64,000 bases of DNA from Isochrysis galbana (Eukaryota; Haptophyta; Isochrysidales; Isochrysidaceae): positions 7,727,550-7,791,549 of the forward strand of contig CM030931.1 in NCBI GenBank assembly GCA_018136815.1, in the 5' to 3' direction. The translations under genes were made by a program, and so were the position numbers. Shown in pieces: positions 19,708-31,539 of this stretch. Below the pieces are notes generated by a model. The model did no database searches, was not told the DNA's origin, and worked only from the letters and a program-made list of their open reading frames with translations. Within the stretch, counting starts at the first letter, position 1, and every line of letters begins with the position of its first letter.

Positions 19708-20230
19708 CGGATGGACGGACGGTTATACCGGAGGGGGGGGGAATCGGTGGCTGGGACACCTCGCTGCCGGCGCCCGCTGCCGGCGCCGCCAGCCAGCCGC
19801 TCGCCGCACCACGCAGCCCACCGCCCCGGTGCACCCCAACCAGCACACCACCCCGGCGCCGCGCGCGCCGCGCGCCCCTCCCTCCCGCCGTCTTCCTCGT
19901 CTCCACCGTCTCCACCGTCTCCACCGTGTCTTCGGTCTTCAGGCTCGAAACTGAGGAACGATGAACGATGAAGAGAAGTAGCAACGTACGAGTAGCAACA
20001 CACGCCTCGTAGTAATAGAGACGCAAATACCAGTTCAATAGAATGATAGAAAAATCCTCACAGAATTCATGAAAGGAGTATTCCTACTTTTCCTATCGGC
20101 GATCAATTAAATTAGAGAGTAGAGAACTCTAGAGTAGAGTTTGTACAGAGTAGAGTACTCTCTCTACTCCAATTCTAGAGTAGAGAAGAGCAAGTGCCTT
20201 GCACCTTCTTCGGGGGCCCCTCTGAGTCGA

Positions 20231-20755
20231 ATGCTGACGGTGCTGCTGCCTTTCACGCTGGTTTTCATCAACGGCAGGATCGAAACTGGTGCGCAGGTGG
20301 ATGCGGACATTTCTGTAGTTTGGCCGACTGTTCGAAATCTCGATGACTGGGACCAGTGGCAAAGCATCTTCAGTATTGATGTGGAGGGCGGCGGCGAACC
20401 AGCGCCCGGAACGGATATCTTGATCACGTCATACTTTGGGTTTCCTTGGGGCACGCAGAGGACCCACGAACGCATATACGCGCTGAATGACGGTAATGAC
20501 GCGAAGGCCATCTGCTGGGATGTAGTCAGCCTCGTACTGGGACCTATTCATGTGCCTGGATGGCTCCTGCTTTACTCCACTGAGCGATGTGTCGAGCTGA
20601 TTCGGTCTGGCAGCGGGACATCGATCACGAATTGGATCGAGTACAAGGGACTGATGTCGCCCTGGTTGAAGCTTCTCACCAATCGTGTAGTTTCGCGGCA
20701 CTTCTCGTTGTGGAATCAGGCGCTAGTGCGCTTGCACGGGGCAGGGAGAATGTAG
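20231..20755 (+). CDS. SRPBCC (START/polyketide-cyclase-like) domain protein
   Basis: From the ATG at 20231 the frame gives 174 residues. After a short hydrophobic start (MLTVLLPFTLVFI) comes GRIETGAQVDADISVVWPTV and then LDDWDQWQSIF. This is the typical opening of the SRPBCC helix-grip fold, in which a first strand is followed by an amphipathic helix with V-W and W-x-x-W. The remainder alternates strands and ends with the long C-terminal helix (VSRHFSLWNQALVRL). Members bind hydrophobic ligands in a deep cavity; the ligand is unknown. The hydrophobic N-terminus may be a signal anchor or part of the first strand. The gene sits between two opposed LTR-element ends. Confidence 0.7.
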   Translation: MLTVLLPFTLVFINGRIETGAQVDADISVVWPTVRNLDDWDQWQSIFSIDVEGGGEPAPGTDILITSYFGFPWGTQRTHERIYALNDGNDAKAICWDVVSLVLGPIHVPGWLLLYSTERCVELIRSGSGTSITNWIEYKGLMSPWLKLLTNRVVSRHFSLWNQALVRLHGAGRM

Positions 20756-21171
20756 CTAGCTCAAGTAGACTAGCTTCTTTCTTGCTGTTGAGGGGAACAA
20801 AGCAGCTCGCCTAGCGTGTTGGTCAGGAATTTATCGTTTCAAAGATTCTCAGTGAAAGGGTCCGCATAAGCCCATGCGTGTGCGCCCGTGCGCGCGCGCA
20901 TGCAACATGTTATCTGGTAACAAAGGCGACGGCGTGGTGGTGGTCGATGGTCGATGGGCATAAGATGTTAGCCACAGCCCGGTCACTCAACCTTTTTAAC
21001 CACTATTTTCGACCTCCCCTGGGTGTCCAAGGATTCCTTAGGGTCCCCCCCTACCTGCCCCGGCGACTCCCTCCCCCCTCCGAACGACCCCCTCCCGCCC
21101 CACGAAGGGCAATGGCGTCGGTGAGTGACCCCCCTCCCTTCCCCCGCGCGTGGCGGTCTATTAATAAAACA

Positions 21172-21883
21172 ACTTAGCGTTAGTACCACTACTCCCACTA
21201 GCCCGGTACTATCACGACACCCCTCAGCGCACCTGCCCGCACGCCTTGAAGTGGTGGCACAGACACATACACGTATGATCCCTTCAAATCTCCCCCCTCG
21301 CAAACCCCCGGTTCCCATTATAACTCCCCACAAGTCACAAGTTACAATGAGGGAAAACCCAGTGAGGCGAACCGACCTACGTCGGGCGACTCACCGGGGG
21401 AAAACACGAAACACCGGGGGGGGGGGGGGGGCCTCTCGTCGAGAAGCAGAACGGCCCTTACAGCTCGCGCCGCGAGCAGTCCTCGAAGAAATAAATGACT
21501 GCGCCCCCCGATAACTGATACCTGCCACAAGGACGTCTTGAGCCACTCCCTTCTTCTCCCCCTCCTGTCGCCAGCCGCCCCCCTTCGCCCGTTTGCTAAC
21601 ACAAACGGGGCCCGTTTCTTACCGCACTCCATCGTGGGGAGTGCAAAACCCCCCTCTCCCTCTCTCCATTCTCCTCCACCCCTCTCCCTGCGGCACGTTG
21701 CCATGCGGCGCGCCCCGGCCTGCTCTCAAACTCTCAGAGGACCTTTGGGGGCTCCCATAGGGCCGGCAAGGGCAGCTCAGGGGGCAGTGGAGGCTGGGGC
21801 TCAGCCCCTGGCCCCCCCTGCCTCTCCCACGCTTGCCACGCTGGCCATTGGCAATGGCCATTGGAGCCTCCCAGCGGCCTATC
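21172..21883 (-). repeat. 917-bp-family element, 5'-truncated copy
   Basis: The reverse strand matches 40920-41583 through ggccaggggctgagccccag, the aacgggcgaagggg block and tgcgctgagg, to the 3' end gtagtggtactaa. Its 5' edge cuts into the gag frame of the LTR element at about 21885. It lacks the palindromic head, consistent with 5' truncation during target-primed insertion. Confidence 0.65.
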
Positions 21884-21886
21884 CAT

Positions 21887-23109
21887 CGAAATCCGAATCG
21901 CTGGTCAGCGAAGAGTTGGAGGAACGCGGGCTAGAGACCGGGGATGAGGACGAGGAGGACGATGAAGTAGAAGGACTGTAGCGGCGGCGGCGGCGGTCCT
22001 TTTTCTTGTCCTTATGGGCCTTTTTAGCTTTCGACGAGGAGCGAGTGAGCGGCGGCGGTGGAGGCAAAACATTTTCGCCGCCATCATCGGATGGAGGTGG
22101 AGGCTGGAGGCGGGCACGCTGCCTGGACTGGAGTAGGAGGCAGTCGGCCCCGCTCAATCGCGCTGGTGACCGCAGCGAGTTGCTGAGAGAACTGGGCGGC
22201 CATGGCCTGCATCAGCTCAATATAGCGCAGCTCGACGGGGTTGAGCCCCGGTGACGCCGAAGAGGTTGGCGGCGGGACCGTAGCGGACGGTAGAGACAGG
22301 AGAAGGAGAAAGATGAAGAAGGGAGTCGGGCAGCAGGCTCGGGGCCTCTCCACAACGAGGCGGCTGGCTTGGGGCGACCGAGGCGACCGAGAGGCGTTCG
22401 AGCGAGGCGTGGTAGGGCTCATAGGCTGCCTCCGAGTCCGATGGCAGGGGTGGCGGTGCCTCGAGGCATGCGCGAGAAGAGGGTGGAAGCCCGCAAGGCG
22501 CAAGGCTATGACATGGGCGTTAAGGCCCGATATCATCTCGAGGAGAGAAGTGTGCTCTCGGTCGCGTTTCTCGTCTCGAAGTTGTTGAGCTTCGATCGCG
22601 GACTGCATGTAGGCGAGGCGATCGGCCAAGAGGTCAGCGGCGGAGGGAGCCTCGCTCACGTGTTCCCAAGCACTGTCTTCGAGCGGGTGGGCATGGGGGT
22701 CGAGCTTCGGGTAGCCCGAGGTCCCGAGGAAGGAGAGCTCTGTTCGCTCGCGGAATGGATCTACGAGCAACGGCTCGTCTGACGGAGCGGTGTATGGCGC
22801 CGCGGTGTTTGAAGGGTCTTGCGGAGGCTCGGAGGAGCCGCCGGATCCGACAAAGTGGACCCCTTGTGGGCCAAAGGAGGTTCCCGCTGCTCCCATGGAC
22901 AGAGGGGGAGCGGGACTGTGAGAGGGCGCGGTCGTAGGCGCCAAGGCGGAATTTGTGCTTGTCGAACACGCGATGACTATAGGCTCATAGGCAGAGGGCC
23001 GTTCGATCGAGCCCGCAGCTGACGCGGTCGTGGAAGGTTCGTTGATTGTTGCTGGCGGGAAGATGTCTGAAAGGTCATAGTAAGAATCGGGTCTGACAGT
23101 GCCTGCCAT
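21887..23109 (-). pseudogene. Gag-like ORF of an LTR retrotransposon (truncated)
   Basis: The frame from 23109 starts MAGTVRPDSYYDLSDIFPPA, has a Pro/Ser/Thr-rich middle, an alpha-helical part (LADRLAYMQSAIEAQQLRDE) and a later QAMAAQFSQQLAAVTSAIER segment. A frameshift near 22140 moves it to a Lys/Arg- then Ser-rich tail (HKDKKKDRRRRRYS) that is cut by the repeat at 21885. Helical capsid-like content followed by a basic tail is what gag proteins show, but no zinc knuckle is visible, so the assignment rests on the LTR-like leader and its duplication at 18977-19530. Confidence 0.5.
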
Positions 23110-23609
23110 CGAGCGCTACGAGCGATGAGGTAGACTTACGGTTGGAGGGTTGCGACGCGTGGCGTCGGAGAGTAGGGACGAGGCTAGCTAGCGAGCTAGT
23201 GGAAGAGAGAGAGAATGAGAATGAGAGCTTCTTAGGTCCGAGGTAGACACGGGAGACTACAACGCAAGGACTCAAAAAGGTTGAGGGTACAGAACCACAC
23301 AAACTAAACCAAACGGGGCGAAAACTAACCACACCTGGACGGACGGCCAGGCGTCGGCACGTCGGCACCAGGGCAATTCGGCAACGCGCAGACATGCGAC
23401 AGAGGGGTCGGCACAACGAGGGCAGACCTCGCTGGGGGAGCTACAATCGATACACGGAGAGAAGACAAAAGACGGTCATGGAACATTTGATGACATCGAG
23501 AGAAAGTAAGAGAAGAGGCGGTATACCAATCGACGAGACCTTGAGGCTTAAAATAACCCACCGGTTAGAAGTAAAAGTCTGTCATCGTATGGAATACGAC
23601 ATAGTCAAT
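23110..23609 (-). mobile_element. LTR/leader of the minus-strand retroelement
   Basis: Reading minus from TGTCGTATTCC at about 23609, this is about 90% identical by eye to 18977-19471. It includes the tctcattctcattctcc tract and the tcgctagctagc palindrome. No second LTR is present, so this is a fragment. Confidence 0.6.
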
Positions 23610-23639
23610 AGTCAAGCTAGTCATTGTAATCAAGGTTAG

Positions 23640-24555
23640 GGTTGTTCTCTACTCCCCTTTCTCTTCGTTCTCCCCCCACGTCACTCTTTTAATTGTATTG
23701 TGTCTCTGTATCTCGCGCTCATCACTATTTATATGAGTGTCCCGCTTTTGTTACTTGTACTTGTTACCGTAGTTACTGTTGTATTACTGTGAGTGAGAGT
23801 TGCGAGTTGCATGTGTGTGGTGTTTGGGGTTGCATGAAGAGTTTCATCTGGTGTTCTCCTATCCACGGGCTATCGTTGGTAGAGAATGCGGGCCACTCAC
23901 TCAGTCCCGGCGCGCGCAGCGCGCGGCGTATGCGTATGCAGTATGCAGCGATGCAGCGATGCACACATGCACACTGCGGAGCCCGGCGCGTGCGCATGCT
24001 AATGCTAATATCTGCTTATTAGTTGTCTTTGGCCAAATCCTAATGATCTTCAATATAGATAGTGTGCCACCCCAAAGATCTTCAATACAGATAGCACAAA
24101 AAGGGTGGCAAATAGACAACTATGGACATAGCTGTCTATGATATTCCACGCCTTAGTGAGTACGAGTACGAGTGCGCGCGCCAACTGGCCGCGCCCCCCG
24201 CTGCAAGGCGGAAGGGGTGGGGTTGGCGGTTGGCGGTTGGCCCGCGCACTCGACTTTTGTCTCCGCAAGAAATAATAAGAACCCCCCCCATCCACCCACC
24301 CCGCCCCTAAGAAACCTCAAATAAGAAACTCCCGGGCGGAGCCCGTTGGCCGGTGGGGGCAAGAAAGCTATAGAATTAGAAGCTTTGGAGCCCTGTTTTC
24401 TTAATGGTGCACCCATACTGTAGCACCCCTAGCCACATACATCAGACAAGCCATGCGCTAACCGCGCACACACACTCATCGCGGGGTGGGGGCTCTTTCG
24501 CTCTATCGTTGCGTCTTTGCGTCGTCGCGTCGTTGCCATAGACCATAGAGGTATT
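23640..24555. other. Intergenic, no gene seen
   Basis: Moderately AT-richer DNA with short repeats such as cgatgcagcgatgca near 23950 and a duplicated gatcttcaatatagatag-type unit at 24048-24095. No supported ORF. Confidence 0.4.
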
Positions 24556-24664
24556 AGAACTAGAGGGCAAGGTCCCACAGCACTAATGTTATGCTCCCCC
24601 AACAAGAAAACTCTAACGCTCCCATAGGAAAGGAGGGAGAGATTTCCTCGGAAGCCCTGGGCTC

Positions 24665-24674
<10 letters not shown>

Positions 24675-24708
<34 letters not shown>

Positions 24709-25085
24709 GGAGAGGGAGAGAGAGGGAAAGAGAGGGAGAGAGAGAGAGAGCATGAGAGAGAGAGAGATTGAGAGAGAGAGAGGTGAGCCCCTCTCCACCG
24801 CGCCCCCTCTGCGCGTGCTGTCCGCGCTCTCTTCTCCCACGACGAGGAGTGCGAGGAGCCACTCCTCTCTTATGCCGTGCGTGATTGTGCTCCGTCAGGA
24901 GGGTCTCTCTCTCTCCCCTTTGTACTCTCCCGGGGGCCGGCCAGCCACTCTCTCGCGCTCTCGCGGCTCCCCCCCCCCCCGCCCTCCCCCCCTCCTTCTC
25001 CCCCCTCCCCGCCCCCGCCCTCCCCCCCCCCCCCCCGCCCCCCCCCCCCCCTCCCGGCCCTCCCTTCCACCCCAACCCCCCCCCT
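24675..25085. repeat. GA microsatellite and poly-C tract
   Basis: A (GA)n tract lies at 24678-24782 and long C runs at about 24968-25085, just upstream of the GLG1-like gene start at 25160. Confidence 0.85.
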
Positions 25086-25159
25086 CTTCTCCTCCTCACC
25101 CCACAGCCTCTCTCTGAGGCAGGCGGCCCATCAGCGTCCTCACCCTCGAGGCCCCAACC

Positions 25160-26618
25160 ATGCTCTCCCTCGTCATGCTCGCCTCCTCGGCCGCTCTCTC
25201 CGAGGCAGAGATCGACATGGGAGAGAGCATTCAGGGAGTCCTCGCCATGGTTGATCAGCTCGAGCGCCAGATGGCCCCGCCCCCTGCCTTGCAGAACCCC
25301 TGCGACAAGGTGCGCGCTGCCTCCCCTGGCCCACCCCGCTTGCTTGCTTGCGCGCTCGCCCGCCCTCTCCCCTGTCACCTCACACCTCTTCTAGTGACAT
25401 CTCATTCGGGGAGGCGGCACTTCAGAGCCCACCTTCGATCCCTCTCGTCGCCCTCCCCTTCGATGGGCGCCTTCTCTCCCGTGGCCACAAATATCTGGCC
25501 TCCACCCCACGACACAGGATTTGGAGCAATTCAAGTGCCAGAGTGCTCAATGCCTCTTAGATCACTCGGCTGAGCTCTTGCCCGAGTGCGCCGAGATGCT
25601 TTCATCGTTCCACCGCGAGACTGGCGATGCACGCAGCCCTGACCAAGCAGACCTCATGTGGGGACCCGATCACGTGCAACAATCTGGTAAGGCCCCTGTG
25701 TATATGGTTCAGACAGATATGTACGACACGTTCACTACTCAAGGGGCTTCGCAGCAGTATTATGATGGGTCGTATGCCGAGTGGATTCCAGTATCTTTCT
25801 TCCGCACCCCAGTCAGCTCTCTCATCGTTGGGCTGTTCTCCGATGGTGCAGAAACGTTCAGGGCATATGAGCCCATTGCTTCCAAAGCTGCTGCTCCAGC
25901 TGATGGACCCCTGTACGCGACGACCGAGGTTGAGTACAATATCGTCCTGGATGCCCCGGATGGCACGGAATACAGCGTCGCTGCTCGCGATAGTCTCCCC
26001 TCCGGCACAGATCCCATCACCTTCCTGCTGCAAAGCCTCCCACAAGAGCTGGCACGGATGGCACGGACTGCCCCCGCTCAGGAGCAAGTGCTAGCCGTTG
26101 GGAAGGCGAATGAAATGAATGGCCACCCGTGCGCCGAGGAGATGCAAACACTGTGTGCCTCTACGCAAGGATCCCCTGCGGTCGTCGAGTGCCTCAAGGC
26201 GCACTTCGCTGATGTCTCGCCGCGTTGCAAGTGTGCGTTGCACCAGCTCCTCGGCAGCTCCCTTGAATCCAAATTGCAAGGTCCCTCCAAACGCCTTGGC
26301 GCCCTTGAGATGTACACTGTGGAGGAAGCCTCGTCGATGCTCCAAGCGGACGACGGCATGGATGGTCGCCTGGATCATGCGATGGGACATCATGGTCCAT
26401 GCATTCTGATGCCCGTCTTCTTGTTGCTCCTTGTGACACTTGTCGTTCGCACAGTTGCAATGTGCAGACGCTCAATCCGTCATGAGGAAATGATGGTTGT
26501 GCTGCCCCCTGAGCCCGCACAAATTTCGAAGGGCGTTGAGCCCCTGTTAGTGAGCCAAATTCGCCGCGGCTACATTGATGCCATGCCGCCGACGGCCATT
26601 CCCGTGTCAAAGGTGTGA
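25160..26618 (+). CDS. Type I membrane protein with Cys-rich GLG1-type repeats
   Basis: Two exons, 25160-25309 and 25518-26618, are joined by a phase-0 GT-AG intron of 208 bp and give 416 residues. The N-terminus (MLSLVMLASSAALSEAEID) looks like a signal peptide. The first Cys-rich unit spans the intron: NPCDK joins DLEQFKCQSAQCLLDHSAEL. A second unit is GHPCAEEMQTLCAST followed by VVECLKAHFADVSPRCKCAL. The C..C..CL-x-x-h....C spacing is that of Cys-rich GLG1 repeats of Golgi glycoprotein 1/ESL-1. A transmembrane helix (PVFLLLLVTLVVRTV) and a short basic cytoplasmic tail follow. A lumenal role in the secretory pathway is likely. It has two repeats where animal GLG1 has about sixteen. Confidence 0.7.
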
Positions 26619-28045
26619 GAGCGTGTGCACCGGGCTTCCGCGCTCATGAAGGCTGATATCGCTCTTGCAACTTGTGACCACTTCTTCCAGTGGTGGCCAG
26701 GGCGTCCTTATCTCCGGGGTCCCTCGAGAGTCAAGATTGTCATGCCCATTGTTCTCAGCCCCGAGCCACTGATGTGCGGCGTCGCCAACTAAAACAAAAA
26801 GCTTGCATGGAAGCAATGTGGCGCGCCAACATGGTTCATTCACGTGGTCCTATGTGCTGCCTTTGAAGGTCGCTGCCGTGCCATAGTTCATGATCTCGCG
26901 GCAGCTGTAGGCTCATTCACCTCCCCTTTCCTTCTTTTGTTGTGAACTTGTGCCTTGTGTGATGGCACGTACATCCTGTGTTGCCAAAAGTATCACGTGT
27001 TAGAAATTTTGGAGGTAATCGCTTGAGAAAGCACTTGTTGTTGCGGGTGGGGGGAGGGATATTTTTGGATGCGTGCTATACTTAGCACGCCCCATCTCCC
27101 ACCCCTCCTCGGTCCGGCAACTCCAGATTCCCCCTCGCGTGGACATTAACCCCGCGTTCCGAGAGCTCTCTTCATTCCTCTATGCACCGTCTCGCTCCTC
27201 GTTCTTTCGGCAGTTCTCCCCCGATTACTAGTTTAGATGGTCCGTTTATGTTAGTCTTTTGTGTCGTCGTTCTCCCTTTTTTGTTTTCTCTGTTCCGCCC
27301 CCCTTTGTGATCTGTGTCGGTCCCGTTGCCTCCATCATGTCTGCCCCTGCCGTCACTCAGTTCGCATCCGAGCATTCGGGAGAGGTCCACGCCGGGCCTG
27401 GCACCCCTCCCTCGTCTCATCCCGTACCCGGTTCCGCCCACACTTAGCTCTGCCCATCTCTCCATGCCTCCATCAAGTCATACATGCGTCCATTCCCACC
27501 CTTCGCACTCGCACACCACACCGCACTCCTCCACCACACATGGTAGCGGAGGTGATCTCTCCTCGCAACCTCCAGCGGCACCGCCTCACTCACACCTGCG
27601 CACAAGAAAAGGAACCGAAGCTGCACAAGGTTATCGGAGATGGAAAGAGCTCAATGCGAGCGTGGGTGAGCGAGCTCAATGCGAGCGTGGGCGAGCCTCA
27701 GGCCGCAATGTTCCTCACGACGTCGGTACGGCAACCCTTCATCAGCTAAGCCATGTGCCGTTGGCCCGGTGCTACAGCGTTGGCTATGGCTGTTGCCACC
27801 TCGAAGCCCTGCAGCCGGATCGAAAATCCCCAGTTGCACCGCGCATTCTAGTGCGCATTCAAAAGCGCACGGCACGAATGCGATAGCTCTGCGTGTCTTT
27901 TCGGGCATTCCCTCTCTCCGTCCCGCATTCTGGCAGCAACATCACCGATAAAAACTGCTCAATGCTATGTACGCCACATGAATTTCCCTCTCGTCTACTT
28001 CTTTGAGGTTATGCCAACATTAGCATGTGTGTATGTGCAGGTAGG
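26619..28045. other. Intergenic between convergent genes
   Basis: This contains the 3' flanks of the GLG1-like and TLDc genes. A short ATG frame at 27337 (MSAPAVTQFASEHSGEVHAG) resembles a retroelement leader ORF but is unsupported. No other gene is seen. Confidence 0.4.
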
Positions 28046-30115
28046 TCATAGGTGCTTGCTACTGTCGAACAGCCATGCCTCGACCTTGACGGCGCGAAAC
28101 TCAATAGCAGAGGCAAGCGGCTCGTTTCCTGCAGCAAGTGTCCGCGCGGATCTTAGTACATCAGCTTCAACCATAGGGATACCACATTGGAAATTGCTAT
28201 TGCAACCGTCGTGCGACTACAATTTGAGGGCACAAGCAATTCACTAGGAGCAAGCGTCTCGCGGGAATGCAATGCAGTGCATGCTGGTGAAGATCGACTG
28301 TGTGGATTCAAAGAGGTCTCTCCCCGCTTCCTGCATCGCGCGTACTCCCCTAGGCCTGCGTCCTTACCGAACGTCGACCCCGGTGCAGCGGCACTTGATC
28401 CCCACTCAAGACTGGCATCGAGGAATAACCCGGGATGGGCAGCATCCGTTCCGCCAACTGGACGAGACCCGAAGGCGATCCCGCTAGAAGATCCGTACAC
28501 AAAGTGGGAGTTGGTACGAGCCCACGGATAGATGCGCACGTACGGGTGCACCTGAAGAAAGATGGGGTAAATGTCACACGAGATCTAGGGAGATGAGCTC
28601 GCATGCTAGCATAAATCACATCGGTAGGGTCGGACGCCGCAATATTATCACCTTGAAGAGGAAGCATTCGCCTGATCCAAAGTAGTGGCAAAAATCAACT
28701 TTCCAAGAATCATTGACAAAGCCACCAAAAATGTGCCCCTGCGTGTAGCCAGATTGATTCGTTCGGGTCGAAATAGGTCGAATGGAGGGAGAGTACTCGA
28801 TTTGTGAGCAGGACACCGCCTTCCGTATGGCGTGGCACTTCGCAGGAGCAAGGCAAATCAACAAATACTGCTGCAAGCATGGGTCTTCGCTCTACCACCG
28901 TCAAGGCCAATGCGACAAGGGGGGCCCACTCACCTGCTCATCCATCACGGCGATGATGCAGGCACCCCACCCCTGAATCTTGCGGTAGAACGTCTGAAGC
29001 GAGCAACCATGCAAGTTAGTAGAAAAGGCCAATCTCCACGCCATTCCGCGCAGACGCACAGGAAGAGATGTGCGCAACGCAGCAATGTGCTGTTTGGAGA
29101 GGATTGCTGGCGAGGATTTGGTGGCGCAGTGGTTCCGTACTGCTGCCCCTAAAATGCCCGCAGCAACGCGTGTGGATGTCCCAACATTGTGCCGCCTTTC
29201 CTCCACCCGCCTACTTGTGGTGAGCAACGGGTGGCCGTTTGGCCTAAGCGACGCGCTTCCAGGTTTGAAGTTTTCGGAAAAAGCCACGGCCGTCTCGGCC
29301 AAGCGTGTGGCAGTTGGAGAGCTACGCCTCGTCAATGAGCGTATGGCAGACCCCATGGTTTGATCGCAAAACAAACTATGACCACCATCGACTGCCGTAC
29401 GCTCCATTTGGGCTTCGGCACATATTTCCGTCCTCCCGGCAGCAGCACCTAATACAGGTCCTTTGTAGGCTTCTCCTGCCGCACAAGATGACAGCTTCAA
29501 GCGAAGACGTCCCCACTGGCAGACCAAATACCGAAATGGACGCACCCACAGTCGTGAGAGCCAGCAACCTCTTCTTGCAGCAGGCTTCTTGCTGCGCGAC
29601 GAAGACACGACTAAACCCACGTCACGAGTGTGCCCTGCCTGTCGATGGCGACAGCGAAAGACCATTACTGCTACGAAGAGGATCACAGTGAGCGCGGCGA
29701 GCGCATGGTTGGCCTCAGTGGCCGTCTCGAGTTGCAGCAGCTCAGCCGGCCGCATCACGTTGGCACCGCGCCGCGCGTAGTTTGTGCTAACGACGAGGTC
29801 TTCGGCCTGCCTGGTGCCTGATGACTGCGTCACGTCCTCTAGCCTCTCGCTCCACGCTGCCGCCTTCTCCTTCTCTCCCGCGCGAGGCCAGAGAGAGGAA
29901 GAGGAGAGAGAGGGAAAGAAGAGGGAGGGAGACAAGAGGGTCGAGCTAGAACGAGAGGAAAGGTCTGGAAAGGGGGCGGTAGCGGCAGCCGGCTGCGAGC
30001 GAAAAGCGGTGTGCAGTGCACCGAGATGCGACGCCGGCTCACTGGCCAGCCCAGCGATCTCGGTCTCACTGCTCTCCGTGCTGTTGGCGTGGGACGTCTG
30101 CGCCGCCCCCGCCAT
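28046..30115 (-). CDS. TLDc-domain protein with N-terminal membrane helix
   Basis: Four exons on the minus strand (28934-30115, 28652-28738, 28368-28551, 28046-28128) with GT-AG introns join in frame to 511 residues. The C-terminal half is a TLDc domain read across all exons: LPVRLRGMAWRLAFSTNLHG, then GHIFGGFVNDSWKV, FGSGECFLFK, YPWARTNSHFVYGSSSGIAF, HPGLFLDASLEWGSS, and STFG joined to NEPLASAIEFRAVKVEAWLF. TLDc proteins (OXR1, NCOA7 family) bind V-ATPase and protect against oxidative stress. The N-terminal half is low-complexity with one clear transmembrane segment (ALAALTVILFVAVMVF), an unusual combination. The start is the ATG at 30115. The Ser-rich N-terminal stretch may hide a further intron. 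Confidence 0.85.
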
Positions 30116-30785
30116 CACGATTTGGGACGGAAGAGAGAGTGCCACTCTCACCCTTTCCCTCCCTCTCCTTCTCTCTCCCCTTTAACTCCTTACTGCCGAA
30201 GCGCCAAAATTGGCGCTTCCGCCTCGAAAAGTCTCAACCGCTCCCTACAGCGTCAACCCCAGCCCCATAGCTCTCAGGGGAGTCTCAGGGACATCCTTCG
30301 TCACAGCTGGGTGGGCCTACATTCCATATAGTCGGCCATCTACACGCGAATAGATGAGCAAAGGGGCAAAAAAAGTGCAGCTCCAATATTGGCGCTTCCA
30401 GTATTACGAAAAATATTCCGTTTAGGTAATAGAGTCGAAGCGAGGCGACGGACTGCAACCGTGAGGGCTCATGAGCAGGAGGCATGTGGGCAGGCGCTCC
30501 CTCACAGGCCCCTCTCTGCCCCATCGAGAGACCATTGAGGTGTACTGTGCTGGGTACGACGGGTGCACTACCACGAGCCTGGTTCAGAGTGCGGGTTCCG
30601 GGCAGGCTTGCTGTTGGTCAAAGGTCAAATGTTGTCGTGTGGCTGATGGGCCTCTGGCTAATTCGTCTCTCTCGCACGCACGTGGTGGTCGCTTGTATGC
30701 CTCTGTGGGTGTTTGTGTTTGTCTGGCCGCGATAATTCTCGTCTGCTAGGTTTGTTCTGAGTCGGGCCCCTCGGCTATTATGCTA
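30116..30785. other. Intergenic and probable LINE 3' flank
   Basis: The block ccaaaattggcgcttcc near 30208 recurs as ccaatattggcgcttcc near 30385. Around 30585 a ttcagagtgcgggttccg segment is shared with 1950. No gene is seen. Confidence 0.4.
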
Positions 30786-31493
30786 TTATATATGCCACTC
30801 CCATATCGAGGTGGTCAGTGTTTGGAGCTCCAAACTAGGTTCTAACTTTCCTCTCGTGCCTATTGTGAATAATGGGTGTACATCGTTCATGTCGATCCTC
30901 TTCTTCGGCTGTCTGCCCATGCCTGCCTGGGCGGTCCCAGCCGAGTCGGTCGTGTTTGCCAACAGCAGCGCCTTACTTAGCGTCGTGTATCTATCTCTAT
31001 CTATCGTTCTTATCAACACTGATTCCTCCGAGAATTCAATGCCGTGAAAGTGTAACCTGTAAAAGTCTGTTATGATATATCTCCATGCTATAGCTATAGT
31101 GTATAGTATGGTGAGCGATCTTGGTATTTTTCCCCCGGGGTGCATGAAGAGGTTATCTATGATGACCTCTTCTCTGCTTCTGTCGTTCCAGGGTGTGTAC
31201 CTTGCCAATTTGTCGAGCGTTTCGAGTATCTTGACTATCCTCGGGCATTCGCCTAAGTGGGAGGAGGATTCGTTAGCCGCCCTACACATGCGGCATGTTT
31301 TGTCCCTATCCGCGAATCGGTTGTAGGTGCCTATCCATCTGTGGGCTATGTGTTTGAAGTGTAGGTGTGTGTCTCTCGCTGTCATCATCGGGGATGTATA
31401 TAGTGTGGCCAGGTGTTCCCACGTGTTTTCGGGTATCGGTATCGGTAAGCGGTAAGCGTTGCGCCCAGTTCTCGGGAGGCGGCTTGCCTTCAT
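30786..31493 (-). mobile_element. LINE ORF2 C-terminal fragment (intact frame)
   Basis: The 235-codon open frame includes WEHLATLYTSPMMTARDTHL, HRWIGTYNRFADRDKTCRMC and RAANESSSHLGEC (zinc knuckle). It continues with ARYTPWNDRSREEVIIDNLF and, near the end, GRQPKKRIDMNDVHPLF. It is collinear with the C-terminus of the LINE at 10244-12187 but is a distinct subfamily, close to the relic at 2101. Both the RT part and the typical 3' tail are missing. Confidence 0.75.
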
Positions 31494-31539
31494 TTGGTCT
31501 CCTTTCCCTCAGGGTTTCTTCCCCTCCCTGTGGGGACTC

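Noticed and set aside
31478-31496. 17-bp match ggcggcttgccttcatt to 52404-52420
   Set aside because: Too short and isolated to prove a shared element; may be chance or a small LINE piece.
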